Positions 34,343-42,476 of a stretch of 64,000 bases of DNA are shown here, piece by piece. The notes beneath the pieces are model-generated. The model was given only the letters and a program-made list of their open reading frames with translations, ran no database searches and was not told the origin of the DNA. Location of the stretch: contig QNGA01000011.1 of NCBI GenBank assembly GCA_003298465.1, positions 95,230-159,229 on the forward strand, in the 5' to 3' direction. Origin of the DNA: a halophilic archaeon (lineage in GTDB: Archaea > Halobacteriota > Halobacteria > Halobacteriales > Haladaptataceae). The first letter of the stretch is position 1. Every line of letters starts with the position of its first letter. Position numbers and translations under genes: made by a program.

Positions 34343-35325
34343 AACTCACCCCGCTTGTGCTGCATCCAGAGGTACGGTGCGATGACGGCCAGGGCCATGG
34401 CGAACAGGACCGTCGCGATCGCGGAGCCGTACGCCCAGTTGGTCGAGGAGAACGCCTGTCGGAACATCATCACCGAGAGGATGTCGACCGAAGGTCCGGG
34501 CGTGTCTCCGAACATCACGAACAGGAAGTCGAACGCCTTCAGCGCGAACACCATGAGCACGACGGCGGCGCTGGTCGTCGAGGCCCGGAGCTGGGGGACG
34601 ATAACCCGTCGGTACATGCGGTAGGTGCTCGCACCGTCGGCCCTCGCGGCCTCGTACTGCTCCGTGGGAATCCCCCGGAGCCCGGCGAGGTAGACGACCA
34701 TGCAGTAGCCGCTGAACTGCCATATCAGCGCGAAGACGACTGCCGCCAGTTTGAACTGGGGATTGCCGATCCAGGCCTGCGTCAGAAAGTCCAGTCCGAG
34801 CGTTCGCAGACCCACGTTTATCATCCCCACTCGAGGGTTGTACATCCACGCCCAGAAGATGGCGGTCACGACGAACGACAGACTCATCGGCAGCAGATAG
34901 ATCGTCCGAAAGGTGTTCTCGAACCGGATGCCCCGGTCGACGAGGATGGCCAGCGCCAGCCCGACCGCCAGCGACGCGACGGTGAACGCCACGAGCAGCA
35001 CCAGCGTGTTGCCCAGCGCGTTGACGAACGTGGGATCCGACACCATTTGCTCGTACGTCGAGAGGTCGAGCGATTCGTACTCGGGAGTGCCGAGACCGCT
35101 CCAGTCGGTCAGCGAGATGACGACGTTCCAGCCGATAGCGCCGTACACGAACAGGCCGACGAACAGCCCCCCTGGTAGCCAGAACGGAATCGACCGGAGG
35201 AACCCGCTTCGAAACGCCGACCGCACGGTGGCGCGTCGTCGGGGGGTTGTTCCGCCGTCGGCGCTCGGTTCGGGGTCGTCACTGGCAGTCAGCAGCCGGC
35301 GCGCGAGCGTCCGTAGCGAATCCAT
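34339..35325 (-). CDS. Sugar ABC transporter permease (MalF type)
   Basis: A 328-residue membrane protein. A 45-residue polar N-terminus precedes the first helix (SIPFWLPGGLFVGLFVYGAI). The coupling loop is YEAARADGASTYRMYRRVIVP and the late loop MFGDTPGPSVDILSVMMFRQ resembles the MalF periplasmic turn. Lies 19 bases after the binding protein gene and overlaps the second permease gene. Confidence 0.9.
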   Translation of the reverse strand: MDSLRTLARRLLTASDDPEPSADGGTTPRRRATVRSAFRSGFLRSIPFWLPGGLFVGLFVYGAIGWNVVISLTDWSGLGTPEYESLDLSTYEQMVSDPTFVNALGNTLVLLVAFTVASLAVGLALAILVDRGIRFENTFRTIYLLPMSLSFVVTAIFWAWMYNPRVGMINVGLRTLGLDFLTQAWIGNPQFKLAAVVFALIWQFSGYCMVVYLAGLRGIPTEQYEAARADGASTYRMYRRVIVPQLRASTTSAAVVLMVFALKAFDFLFVMFGDTPGPSVDILSVMMFRQAFSSTNWAYGSAIATVLFAMALAVIAPYLWMQHKRGEL

Positions 35326-35344
35326 GGAAAGAAACCCGTTGAGG

Positions 35345-36622
35345 TCAGTTGAACGCGTTGACGATGCCCTGGTAGGTGGCGTCGACGTTGAACTGCTCGT
35401 TGAAACCGGAGAACGTCTCCTCGATCGCGGTCTTGGTCTCGGGGTCCACGCCCGAGCCGTGAGCTACGGTCAACGGCTGGTTGTCCGAGTCAGCGAAGTC
35501 CTGCTTCTGTTGCGTGAGGAACGGCCCGAACTCGTCGTCCGGAACGTCGGTACGCGGCGGAATCGACCCCTTTACCGGGTTGAATCGCTCCTGGGCGTCG
35601 ACGCTACCGCAGTAGTTGAGGAACGCTTCGGTTGCATCGGGCGAGGGGTTGTTGTCCGGATAGACGAACGAGTCGATCACCATCGAGTAGGCCCCTTGCG
35701 TGCCTGGGAACGGAACGTAGTTCCACTGGTCCTGGTATTCGAACCCCTCTTGGGCCCTGTACTGACCGGCCGCCCAGTCGCCCTGATGGATGAACGCGGC
35801 GTCGCCGTCGATGACTCTGGCGTTGGCCTGATCCCACGTCACCGACCCGGAATCCTGCGGGAAGAACTCGCTGTACCGTGAGACGAGTTCGAGCGAACTC
35901 TTGATCTGGTCTTCCTGATCGGACGCGTTACCGTTCAGGAACCGCTGGAACGCCTGCGGTCCGTGCTGGCCGATGAACACCGTCTCCCACAGTTGCACCG
36001 TCGACCACGGCGACTGGGTCTGGTGGGCCATCCCGATGGCGTCGGTCTCGGACTGGACCGTCTCCATCGCCCCGACGAGCGCGTCCGGACTGTCGATGTT
36101 GGTCGGGTCGACGCCCGCCGACTCGACGACCTCGATGTTGTAGAAGAGGTTGTTCAGCCGGTGGATGTTGATCGGCACCGCCACGAAGTTGCCCGCGGGC
36201 TGTGACACGCTCTGAACCGATTCGAGGTAGGCGTCACGCATCCCCTGTCCCCAGACGCTGTCGCCGATGTCCACCAGGACGTCGCTCTCGACGTACGGCG
36301 TCAGCGACTCCCCGGGCCATATCTGGAAGGTGCTCGGCGGATTCTGGTTGACGATTCGATTTCTGATGACCGCGTCCAGCGCGCTTCCCGCGCCGCCGGG
36401 CGCGGGGTTGTTGTTGATTTCGACCTGTGGATTCTGCTCCGTGAACCCGTCCAGCAGGGCGTTCAGTGCCTCCTCCTCGCCGCCCGCCGTCCACCAGTGG
36501 ACGATTTCGAGCGTCTGTCCCTGCTGCGCTCGGCTGGATCCAGCCAGTCCCGCGAGGCCGACCGCCCCGGCGAGACGTTTCACGTAACCCCGGCGTGATA
36601 GCCAGTGTCTTCCCCCATTCAT
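35345..36622 (-). CDS. Extracellular sugar-binding protein of an ABC importer (SBP family 1)
   Basis: A 425-residue exported protein. The twin-arginine region SRRGYVKRLAGAVGLAGLAG (about 9-28) ends in SSRAQQG without a clear lipobox Cys, so it may be cleaved or remain N-terminally anchored, unlike the Cys-bearing protein at 21581. The mature fold starts LEIVHWWTAGGEEEALNALL, the pattern of glucose-binding proteins in archaeal ABC systems. Later landmarks are QGDWAAGQYRAQ and the C-terminal EETFSGFNEQFNVDATYQG. First gene of the operon, so it captures a monosaccharide, probably glucose-like. ATG 36622 is chosen because it precedes the Tat motif by the usual distance. Confidence 0.9.
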   Translation of the reverse strand: MNGGRHWLSRRGYVKRLAGAVGLAGLAGSSRAQQGQTLEIVHWWTAGGEEEALNALLDGFTEQNPQVEINNNPAPGGAGSALDAVIRNRIVNQNPPSTFQIWPGESLTPYVESDVLVDIGDSVWGQGMRDAYLESVQSVSQPAGNFVAVPINIHRLNNLFYNIEVVESAGVDPTNIDSPDALVGAMETVQSETDAIGMAHQTQSPWSTVQLWETVFIGQHGPQAFQRFLNGNASDQEDQIKSSLELVSRYSEFFPQDSGSVTWDQANARVIDGDAAFIHQGDWAAGQYRAQEGFEYQDQWNYVPFPGTQGAYSMVIDSFVYPDNNPSPDATEAFLNYCGSVDAQERFNPVKGSIPPRTDVPDDEFGPFLTQQKQDFADSDNQPLTVAHGSGVDPETKTAIEETFSGFNEQFNVDATYQGIVNAFN

Positions 36623-36865
36623 CGTTATGATTCTCCGGTGAGAGTAACGCCGACCAATCACTTAATAGTATTTACATTTATTCAGGGGTGAGCGTCGAAC
36701 CGGTTCAACCCCTCGACCCGACCGAACAAACGGTCGGCCCGAAACGGTGACCCTCGGCACCGATGGCACCATCGAGTCCTGGTCCAGCGACCACCGTGAC
36801 TGCCTCCCCGTCGGCGCGGTGTTCCGGACAAATGTTTTGTGAGCGTGTCAGGCTAGAGGCGAGTA

Positions 36866-37564
36866 ATGCTCACTGCGCGAGTCAGCGTCGCTTACCGGGA
36901 CGACTGGACCGAAGCCATCGGCGATTTCGGAATCGGTGGCGACATCTACACTGCAACGCTCCATCGCCGGCGCTACATGGGACTGTTGCGACTCTACGGT
37001 GACCGCGTCGAGGAGGCGCTGGCGCTCGTCCACGACGCGGACTACCACGAGTCGGTCGACGTCGTCGGGAGGACGGAGAGAAGTGCAACCGTTCTCGTCA
37101 CCGCGGAACTGACCGAGGAGACGCCGTTCACGGTGATGCTGGAAAACGGCTACATGCCGTTGGACCCCACGGTGCTCCGCCGGGGTCGGGAGTACTTCGA
37201 CCTCATCATCCGCAATCGCGAACGGCTCCTGAAACTCGTCGACCGTCTGGAGGCCGTCGGAGAGGTTGCCATCGAACGCGTCGTCTCCGACGTGGAACTG
37301 CCGGCTCAACCCAACCCCGTCGCGTGGAGCCACCTGCTCGACGACCTCACGGACCGGCAACTGGAGGTACTGACGCTCGCAGTCGACCGCGGCTACTTCT
37401 CGGTTCCGCGTGAGGTCACGCTGACGGATCTCGCGTCAGACCTCGATTTGCAGAAGAGCACTGTCGGCGAACACCTCCAGCGAGCGCTCGGCCATCTCGC
37501 GGCGTTCACCGTCGAAGGCGGCTCTACCCCCCGGAGGGACTCGGAACTACGAAGGGGGACTTGA
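36866..37564 (+). CDS. HTH_10 (bat-type) transcriptional regulator
   Basis: A 232-residue haloarchaeal regulator. The last 60 residues are the HTH_10 domain, recognisable from LTDRQLEVLTLAVDRGYF, then VTLTDLASDLDLQKSTVGEHL. The N-terminal 150 residues form the variable sensor-like part with FDLIIRNRERLLKLVDRLEA. It lies 59 bases upstream of the quaternary-amine importer and points the same way, with no clear promoter between, so it is probably the local regulator and perhaps the first gene of the unit. Confidence 0.85.
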   Translation: MLTARVSVAYRDDWTEAIGDFGIGGDIYTATLHRRRYMGLLRLYGDRVEEALALVHDADYHESVDVVGRTERSATVLVTAELTEETPFTVMLENGYMPLDPTVLRRGREYFDLIIRNRERLLKLVDRLEAVGEVAIERVVSDVELPAQPNPVAWSHLLDDLTDRQLEVLTLAVDRGYFSVPREVTLTDLASDLDLQKSTVGEHLQRALGHLAAFTVEGGSTPRRDSELRRGT

Positions 37565-37623
37565 ATCGCCCTACATGTCCGGAGCAACTGTTACTCCCGG
37601 GACTCCGAAATACAGAGACGTCC

Positions 37624-38562
37624 ATGAGAGATAATATCACTCGCCGCAACGCGCTGAAGACCGGAGGTGCCGCGTTGGCCGGACTCACCGGTACGTCCGG
37701 CTGTCTCAGCCTCGTCGGTGGTAGCGGCGGTAAACAGGTCGTCGTCTCCTCGAAGAACTTCACCGAGCAGTTCGTCCTGAGTCAACTCGCCATCAAGCTG
37801 CTCGAGGACGAAGGGCACACCGTCAAGGATAAGACCGGCCTCGGCGGCTCACCCGCCAACTTCAGCGCCCTGAAGAACGACGAGTCCGACCTCTACTGGG
37901 AGTACACCGGTACGGCGTGGGCGAACGTGCTGAACAAGGAGAAGAAGATAGCGGAGCCGAAGAAACTCTACGAGAAAGTCGACGACGCCTACAACGACAA
38001 GTGGAATCTCGACTGGCTGAACCGGGCAGAGTTCAACAACACCTACGTCATCATCGCGAACCCCGAGTGGCAGAAACGTACCGGCGTGACGACGCTCTCG
38101 GAACTCGCAGCGCACGTGAAGAACAACGACGCCGACATCAAAATTGCGATGAACCCGGAGATGAAAAACCGCGACGACTCCTGGGGTGGCCTCCCGGAGG
38201 CCTACGGTTTCGCGGACGCTGCGAAGAAAAGGATGGAGCCGGTAACGATGAAGATCGGACTGGCGTACAAGGCCGTCGCCAACGACGACGTGCAGCTCGG
38301 GTTCGGATTCTCCACCAACCCGAACATCAAAAAGTACGACCTCCCCGTCGTCGAGGACGACCAGAACTTCTTCATCGCGTACAATCCGGCACCGAACGTC
38401 CGCAACAAGGATTTCACCAGTTCGATGAAGAAGACCGTAAACGAGGTAGCGCCGAAACTCGACGCCGAGACGATGCGCACTCTCAACGGAAAGGTCGCCC
38501 TCGACGACAAAGACCCCGCGACGGTGGCGAAAAACTTCCTGAAATCGGAGGGACTGCTCTGA
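37624..38562 (+). CDS. Substrate-binding lipoprotein of an OpuC/ProX-type ABC importer
   Basis: A 312-residue exported protein. The Tat motif TRRNALKTGGAALAG (about 6-20) is followed by a lipobox TSGC, so it is a membrane-anchored lipoprotein. The mature part starts VVVSSKNFTEQFVLSQLAIK, the opening of the glycine betaine/choline-binding family, with DLYWEYTGTAW as the usual ligand-loop landmark. Trp, Tyr and Phe residues in this family form an aromatic box around a trimethylammonium group. Downstream gene content (a histidine-lyase homologue) suggests a histidine betaine rather than glycine betaine as ligand. The longer frame from 37561 is not used because it lacks signal features. Confidence 0.88.
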   Translation: MRDNITRRNALKTGGAALAGLTGTSGCLSLVGGSGGKQVVVSSKNFTEQFVLSQLAIKLLEDEGHTVKDKTGLGGSPANFSALKNDESDLYWEYTGTAWANVLNKEKKIAEPKKLYEKVDDAYNDKWNLDWLNRAEFNNTYVIIANPEWQKRTGVTTLSELAAHVKNNDADIKIAMNPEMKNRDDSWGGLPEAYGFADAAKKRMEPVTMKIGLAYKAVANDDVQLGFGFSTNPNIKKYDLPVVEDDQNFFIAYNPAPNVRNKDFTSSMKKTVNEVAPKLDAETMRTLNGKVALDDKDPATVAKNFLKSEGLL

Positions 38563-38563
38563 G

Positions 38564-39214
38564 ATGGTCTCCGTCGGCAGCGTCGTGAGCTGGATGACTG
38601 CCAACTCGGACCTGCTCGTCTCGCAGGCCATCCAGCACCTGAACATCGCCATGACCGCGCTGTTGTTCGGCGTCCTGCTCTGGGTGCCGGCTGGCGCGCT
38701 CGTCCGTCGGAACGACCGGGCCGCGGAGCTGTTGCTCGGCTGGGCCGGTACGATGCTGACGATACCGAGCCTCGCGTTGCTCTCCCTGCTCATCCCGCTC
38801 GTCGGCATCGGCGTTCCTGCCGCAGTGGTGGCGCTCGTGCTCTACGCGGCGCTTCCCATCACGCGTAACACCTACGTCGGGCTGACGAACGTCGACGAAG
38901 CGATGGTGGAAGCCGGACGAGGTCTCGGGATGACCGACCGCCAGCTGCTCCTCAAGGTGCGAGTGCCCCTCGCGCTCTCGGTCATCATGGCCGGCATCCG
39001 CCAGGCGGCCGTCCTGCTCGTCGCGATCACGACGGTGGCGGCGTTCTTCGGCGCAGGCGGTCTCGGCGACAGCATCTTTAGCGGTATCCGTCTCGACAAT
39101 CCCAATCAGATAATCGGCGCAGCGATGGTCATCTCGACCATCGCCATCGCTCTCGACTCCGGGCTCTACGGCGTCCAGCGTCTCCTCCCGGGCAACCAGG
39201 TGGGTAGTTCATGA
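38564..39214 (+). CDS. OpuC-type ABC permease (first subunit)
   Basis: A 216-residue membrane protein with about six hydrophobic segments and the typical LTIPSLALLSLLIPLVGIG helix of osmoprotectant permeases. The coupling loop reads VEAGRGLGMTDRQLLLKVRVP, the ProW/OpuCB form of the EAA motif, and AAFFGAGGLGDSIFSGI closes the channel part. It begins one base after the binding protein stop and overlaps the ATPase gene by four bases. Confidence 0.9.
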   Translation: MVSVGSVVSWMTANSDLLVSQAIQHLNIAMTALLFGVLLWVPAGALVRRNDRAAELLLGWAGTMLTIPSLALLSLLIPLVGIGVPAAVVALVLYAALPITRNTYVGLTNVDEAMVEAGRGLGMTDRQLLLKVRVPLALSVIMAGIRQAAVLLVAITTVAAFFGAGGLGDSIFSGIRLDNPNQIIGAAMVISTIAIALDSGLYGVQRLLPGNQVGSS

Positions 39215-40188
39215 TACGATTCGACTCCGTTTCCAAGGTGTACGACGACCAGACCGTCGCGGTCGACGACGTGAGCTTCGAAGTGCCTGCCGGCGAGACG
39301 GTGACTATCGTCGGTCCCTCGGGCTGTGGCAAGACCACGACGATGAAGATGATCAACGGTCTCGTCGAGCCGACCGAGGGAACCGTCTACGTCGACGGGA
39401 CTCCGCTCGCGGACGTCGATACGATCGAACACCGTCGAAACGTCGGCTACGTCATCCAGAAGATCGGACTGTTCAGCCACATGTCCGTCGCCGGGAACGT
39501 CGGCATCGTTCCCGAAATCTCCGGCTGGGAGCAGGCCCGTATCGACGACCGGGTCGCCGAACTGCTGGAACTCGTACAGCTCCCTCAGTCGACGGCCGAC
39601 AGCTATCCGGACGAACTCTCGGGCGGTCAGCGCCAGCGGGTGGGCGTCGCCCGCGCACTTGCGGCCGAACCCGATGTACTGCTGATGGACGAGCCGTTCG
39701 GGGCGCTCGACCCCATCACCCGCGAGGAACTGCAGGACGAGTTCCTCGACATCCAGTCGGAACTCGACGTTTCCATCGCGTTCGTCACCCACGACATCGA
39801 CGAGGCGCTGAAGATGGGCGACCGCGTCGCCGTCATGCGCGCCGGGGAACTGGTCCAGTTCGACACTCCGAAGGAGTTGCTGGCGAATCCCGCCAACGAG
39901 TTCGTCGCGCAGTTCCTCGGCGGGGACCGCCTCCTCAAACAGCTCCACGCGATGACCGTGGACGAGGTGATGGGCGACCCCAGGGCCGAACGGTCCGGGG
40001 CTGACGACGCGGGTCTCGCCCCCGACACCGACCTCAAGACGGCGATGCAGATGCTGCTCGCGGCCGACCGCGACCTCGTGCCGGTCGTCGAGAACGGCGA
40101 CGTCGTCGGTTCCCTGTCCGAACAGGACATCGAGCGCGCGGTCGACGCCGCCGACGACGCGCTGGCCACGGAGGTCGCCCATGGCTGA
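39211..40188 (+). CDS. OpuC/ProV-type ABC ATPase with C-terminal CBS-like region
   Basis: A 325-residue ATPase. Walker A GPSGCGKTT (about 35-43), signature LSGGQRQRVGVARA, Walker B VLLMDEPFGALDP and the VTHDIDEALKMGDR switch are intact. The ALDPITREELQDE stretch is the ProV/OpuCA subtype mark. The last 75 residues (LHAMTVDEVMGD, then DRDLVPVVENGDVVGSLSE) resemble one CBS domain, the osmotic or nucleotide sensor of this family; the second CBS copy appears incomplete. It overlaps both flanking permease genes, so the four parts form one importer. Confidence 0.92.
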   Translation: MIRFDSVSKVYDDQTVAVDDVSFEVPAGETVTIVGPSGCGKTTTMKMINGLVEPTEGTVYVDGTPLADVDTIEHRRNVGYVIQKIGLFSHMSVAGNVGIVPEISGWEQARIDDRVAELLELVQLPQSTADSYPDELSGGQRQRVGVARALAAEPDVLLMDEPFGALDPITREELQDEFLDIQSELDVSIAFVTHDIDEALKMGDRVAVMRAGELVQFDTPKELLANPANEFVAQFLGGDRLLKQLHAMTVDEVMGDPRAERSGADDAGLAPDTDLKTAMQMLLAADRDLVPVVENGDVVGSLSEQDIERAVDAADDALATEVAHG

Positions 40189-40864
40189 GGTGACGCTCAG
40201 CATCGCGACGGACTGGATCGGCTACATACTCGCGAACTGGAGTCAGTTCCTCGCGCTGTTGAAAGCACACATGACGATGGTGTTCGTCGGAGAGTTCGCC
40301 GCCATCCTCGTCGCGGTGCCCGCCGGCATCGCGGTGACGCGCCACGACCGCCTCGGATGGCTCGTGATGAACATGGGTGCCGTCGCCCAGACCGTCCCGC
40401 CGCTGGCGGTCATCGCGCTCTCGTTTACCTTCCTCGGACTGGGGATGGCGCCGACGATCCTTGCGCTGTTCCTCTACGCGCTGTTACCCATCCTGAAGAA
40501 CACCGCAGCGGGAATCCGGGGCGTCGACGACGCGCAGATCGAGGCGGGCCGCGGCATGGGGATGACGCAGTTCCAGCGGTTGCGACGCATCGAGTTACCG
40601 CTCGCGAGTCCCGTCATCTTCAGCGGCATCCGCACCTCCACGGTGCTCTGCATCGGCGTCGCCTATCTCGGCGCGTTCATCGGCGCCGGGGGTTTCGGCA
40701 CCTGGGTCATCCTCGGGCAACAGCGCTTCGAGACGCAGATACTGCTCGCCGGGGCCATCCCCGGTGCCGCGCTCGTCATCGCACTCGACCGCACGTTCGC
40801 GTGGCTCGAAGGGCGGGTCACGCCGACGGAAACGAACGCGGCCAGGGACACCGCGTCCGCCTGA
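40181..40864 (+). CDS. OpuC-type ABC permease (second subunit)
   Basis: A 227-residue membrane protein, homologous to the subunit at 38564. The N-terminus IATDWIGYILANWSQFLALL is followed by about six helices; TVPPLAVIALSFTFLGLGMA and the coupling loop IEAGRGMGMTQFQRLRRIELP are family marks, with GAFIGAGGFGTWVILG near the end. Its ATG lies within the end of the ATPase gene. Two different permeases, one ATPase and one binding protein make a complete transporter. Confidence 0.9.
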   Translation: MAEVTLSIATDWIGYILANWSQFLALLKAHMTMVFVGEFAAILVAVPAGIAVTRHDRLGWLVMNMGAVAQTVPPLAVIALSFTFLGLGMAPTILALFLYALLPILKNTAAGIRGVDDAQIEAGRGMGMTQFQRLRRIELPLASPVIFSGIRTSTVLCIGVAYLGAFIGAGGFGTWVILGQQRFETQILLAGAIPGAALVIALDRTFAWLEGRVTPTETNAARDTASA

Positions 40865-40970
40865 TAGTTATGTCAGGCACCATTCACCCCTCCAGAGAAG
40901 CATCGCACGCACGAGGGTCCGCATCGCTCGCTGCGAACACCGAACGCTGTCGCGACCAGGATACCACACG

Positions 40971-42476
40971 ATGATTCGACTCGACGGTTCGCTCACGATC
41001 GACGACGTAGTGGCGGTCGCCCGCGAAGGCGAAGCTGTCGAACTCGCCCCCGCGGCGGCCGACGAGATGGCCGCCTCCCGGGAGGTGGTAGAGGACATCG
41101 TCGACAGCGAGGATCGCCACGTCTACGGCGTCAACACCGGCCTCGGCGACCTCCAGAACGTCTCCATCTCCCGGGACGCGCTCGTCGAGATGCAACGCAA
41201 CGTCGTCGCCAGCCACGCGGCGACGGTCGGCGACCCTGCCGACACCGAGGTCGTCCGGGCGACGATGCTAGCTCGTGCGAACGCCCTCGCCACCGGCCGT
41301 TCGGGAGTTCGTCCTATCGTCGTCGAACGGCTCTGCGAGATGCTGAACGCCCGTGTCCACCCGCGGATGCCGCTCTCGGGCAGTAGCGACGACCTCGCAG
41401 CCGTCGCACACGTCGCACTCGTGCTCGCGGGCGGTGGCGAAGCCGAGTACGACGGCGAGACGGTGGACGGCGAGATGGCGCTCGCCAGCGCGGGCCTCGA
41501 CCCGCTCACCCTCCAGCCCAAGGAGGGGCTCTCGCTCATCAGCGGGACGCCGGTGATGACCGGCCTCGCGGCGCTGGCGGTCGCCGACGCCCGTCGGCTC
41601 GTACGCGCCGCCGACGCCGTCGGCGCGCTCACCTTCGCCCTCATCGGCGAGGCGCCCGAGACGTTCACCGAGCGCGTGAGCGACGTCCGTCCTCACGACG
41701 GCCACGCCGCCACCGCCCGGAACGTCAGGGCAATGCTCCCGGTGAATCCCGAAGAAACCCCCCGGATGACCCAGGACCCCCTTTCCCTGCGCGTCATTCC
41801 GCAGGTTCACGGGACCGCGCGCGAGCACGTCGAGTTCGCGACAGACACCGTGGAGACCGAACTCGCCTCGGCGACGGGTAATCCACTCGTCTTTCCCGAC
41901 GGGGAGGTCTACTCCTGCGGTACGTTCAACGGCCAGCCCGTTGCCAGTGCTGCCGACACCGCGGCCGCGACGATCTCGAAGCTAGGGTCCATCAGCGAGT
42001 CCCGAACCCGAAACCTGCTGGAAGGGGACGACGACGTCGCCGCGTTCCTGGCCGGCGACCCCGGACTGGAGACCGGCTTGATGATAGCTCACTACACCTC
42101 GGCAGGCCTCGTCGCCGAGACGCGAAGTGACGGCATCAGCGACCGCTCGATAACGGTTTCGGCCGGCCAGGAGGACATCCACAGCATGGGGACCGTCGCC
42201 GCGCGGGACCTCCGGGCGACCGTCGAGCGCGCTCGACAGGTGCTCGCCATCGAGTTGCTCTGTGCCGTCCGCTTCCACCAACTCGCCGTCGACGCCGACT
42301 GCGACGACGCCGTACGGGGGTCACCGCTGGAGCACCTGCTCGACGGACTCCACGAGCGCGTCGACGTCCCGCTCTCCGACGCGGCACTCTCCGACGTCAT
42401 CGAGGAGACCGCCGCCTTCATCGCCGACGGCGGGGTCGAAGAGACGCTCGGCGGCACGAAGGTCGAACTCGACTAG
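40971..42476 (+). CDS. Histidine ammonia-lyase homologue lacking the MIO cofactor motif
   Basis: A 501-residue member of the HAL/PAL superfamily by fold: VYGVNTGLGDL (51-61, keeping the catalytic Tyr52), LQPKEGLSLISGTPVMTG (181-198), GNPLVF (303-308) and SAGQEDIHSMG (397-407). The triad that cyclises to the MIO electrophile, normally Ala-Ser-Gly in GASGDLAPLAH, is here Ser138-Ser139-Asp140 in GSSDDLAAVAH, so MIO cannot form in the usual way. The Tyr of the YSLR motif is Leu271 (PLSLR). Arg274 is kept. As recalled, bacterial ergothionase is a MIO-less member of this family that removes trimethylamine from ergothioneine. The gene follows the quaternary-amine importer by 106 bases. Automatic annotation would probably call it hutH; I consider that misleading. 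Confidence 0.8.
   Translation: MIRLDGSLTIDDVVAVAREGEAVELAPAAADEMAASREVVEDIVDSEDRHVYGVNTGLGDLQNVSISRDALVEMQRNVVASHAATVGDPADTEVVRATMLARANALATGRSGVRPIVVERLCEMLNARVHPRMPLSGSSDDLAAVAHVALVLAGGGEAEYDGETVDGEMALASAGLDPLTLQPKEGLSLISGTPVMTGLAALAVADARRLVRAADAVGALTFALIGEAPETFTERVSDVRPHDGHAATARNVRAMLPVNPEETPRMTQDPLSLRVIPQVHGTAREHVEFATDTVETELASATGNPLVFPDGEVYSCGTFNGQPVASAADTAAATISKLGSISESRTRNLLEGDDDVAAFLAGDPGLETGLMIAHYTSAGLVAETRSDGISDRSITVSAGQEDIHSMGTVAARDLRATVERARQVLAIELLCAVRFHQLAVDADCDDAVRGSPLEHLLDGLHERVDVPLSDAALSDVIEETAAFIADGGVEETLGGTKVELD

Noticed and set aside
40971..42476. Plain histidine ammonia-lyase (hutH) call
   Set aside because: MIO triad and active-site Tyr are replaced, and no hutU/hutI/hutG genes are near; the superfamily call is kept without the name.
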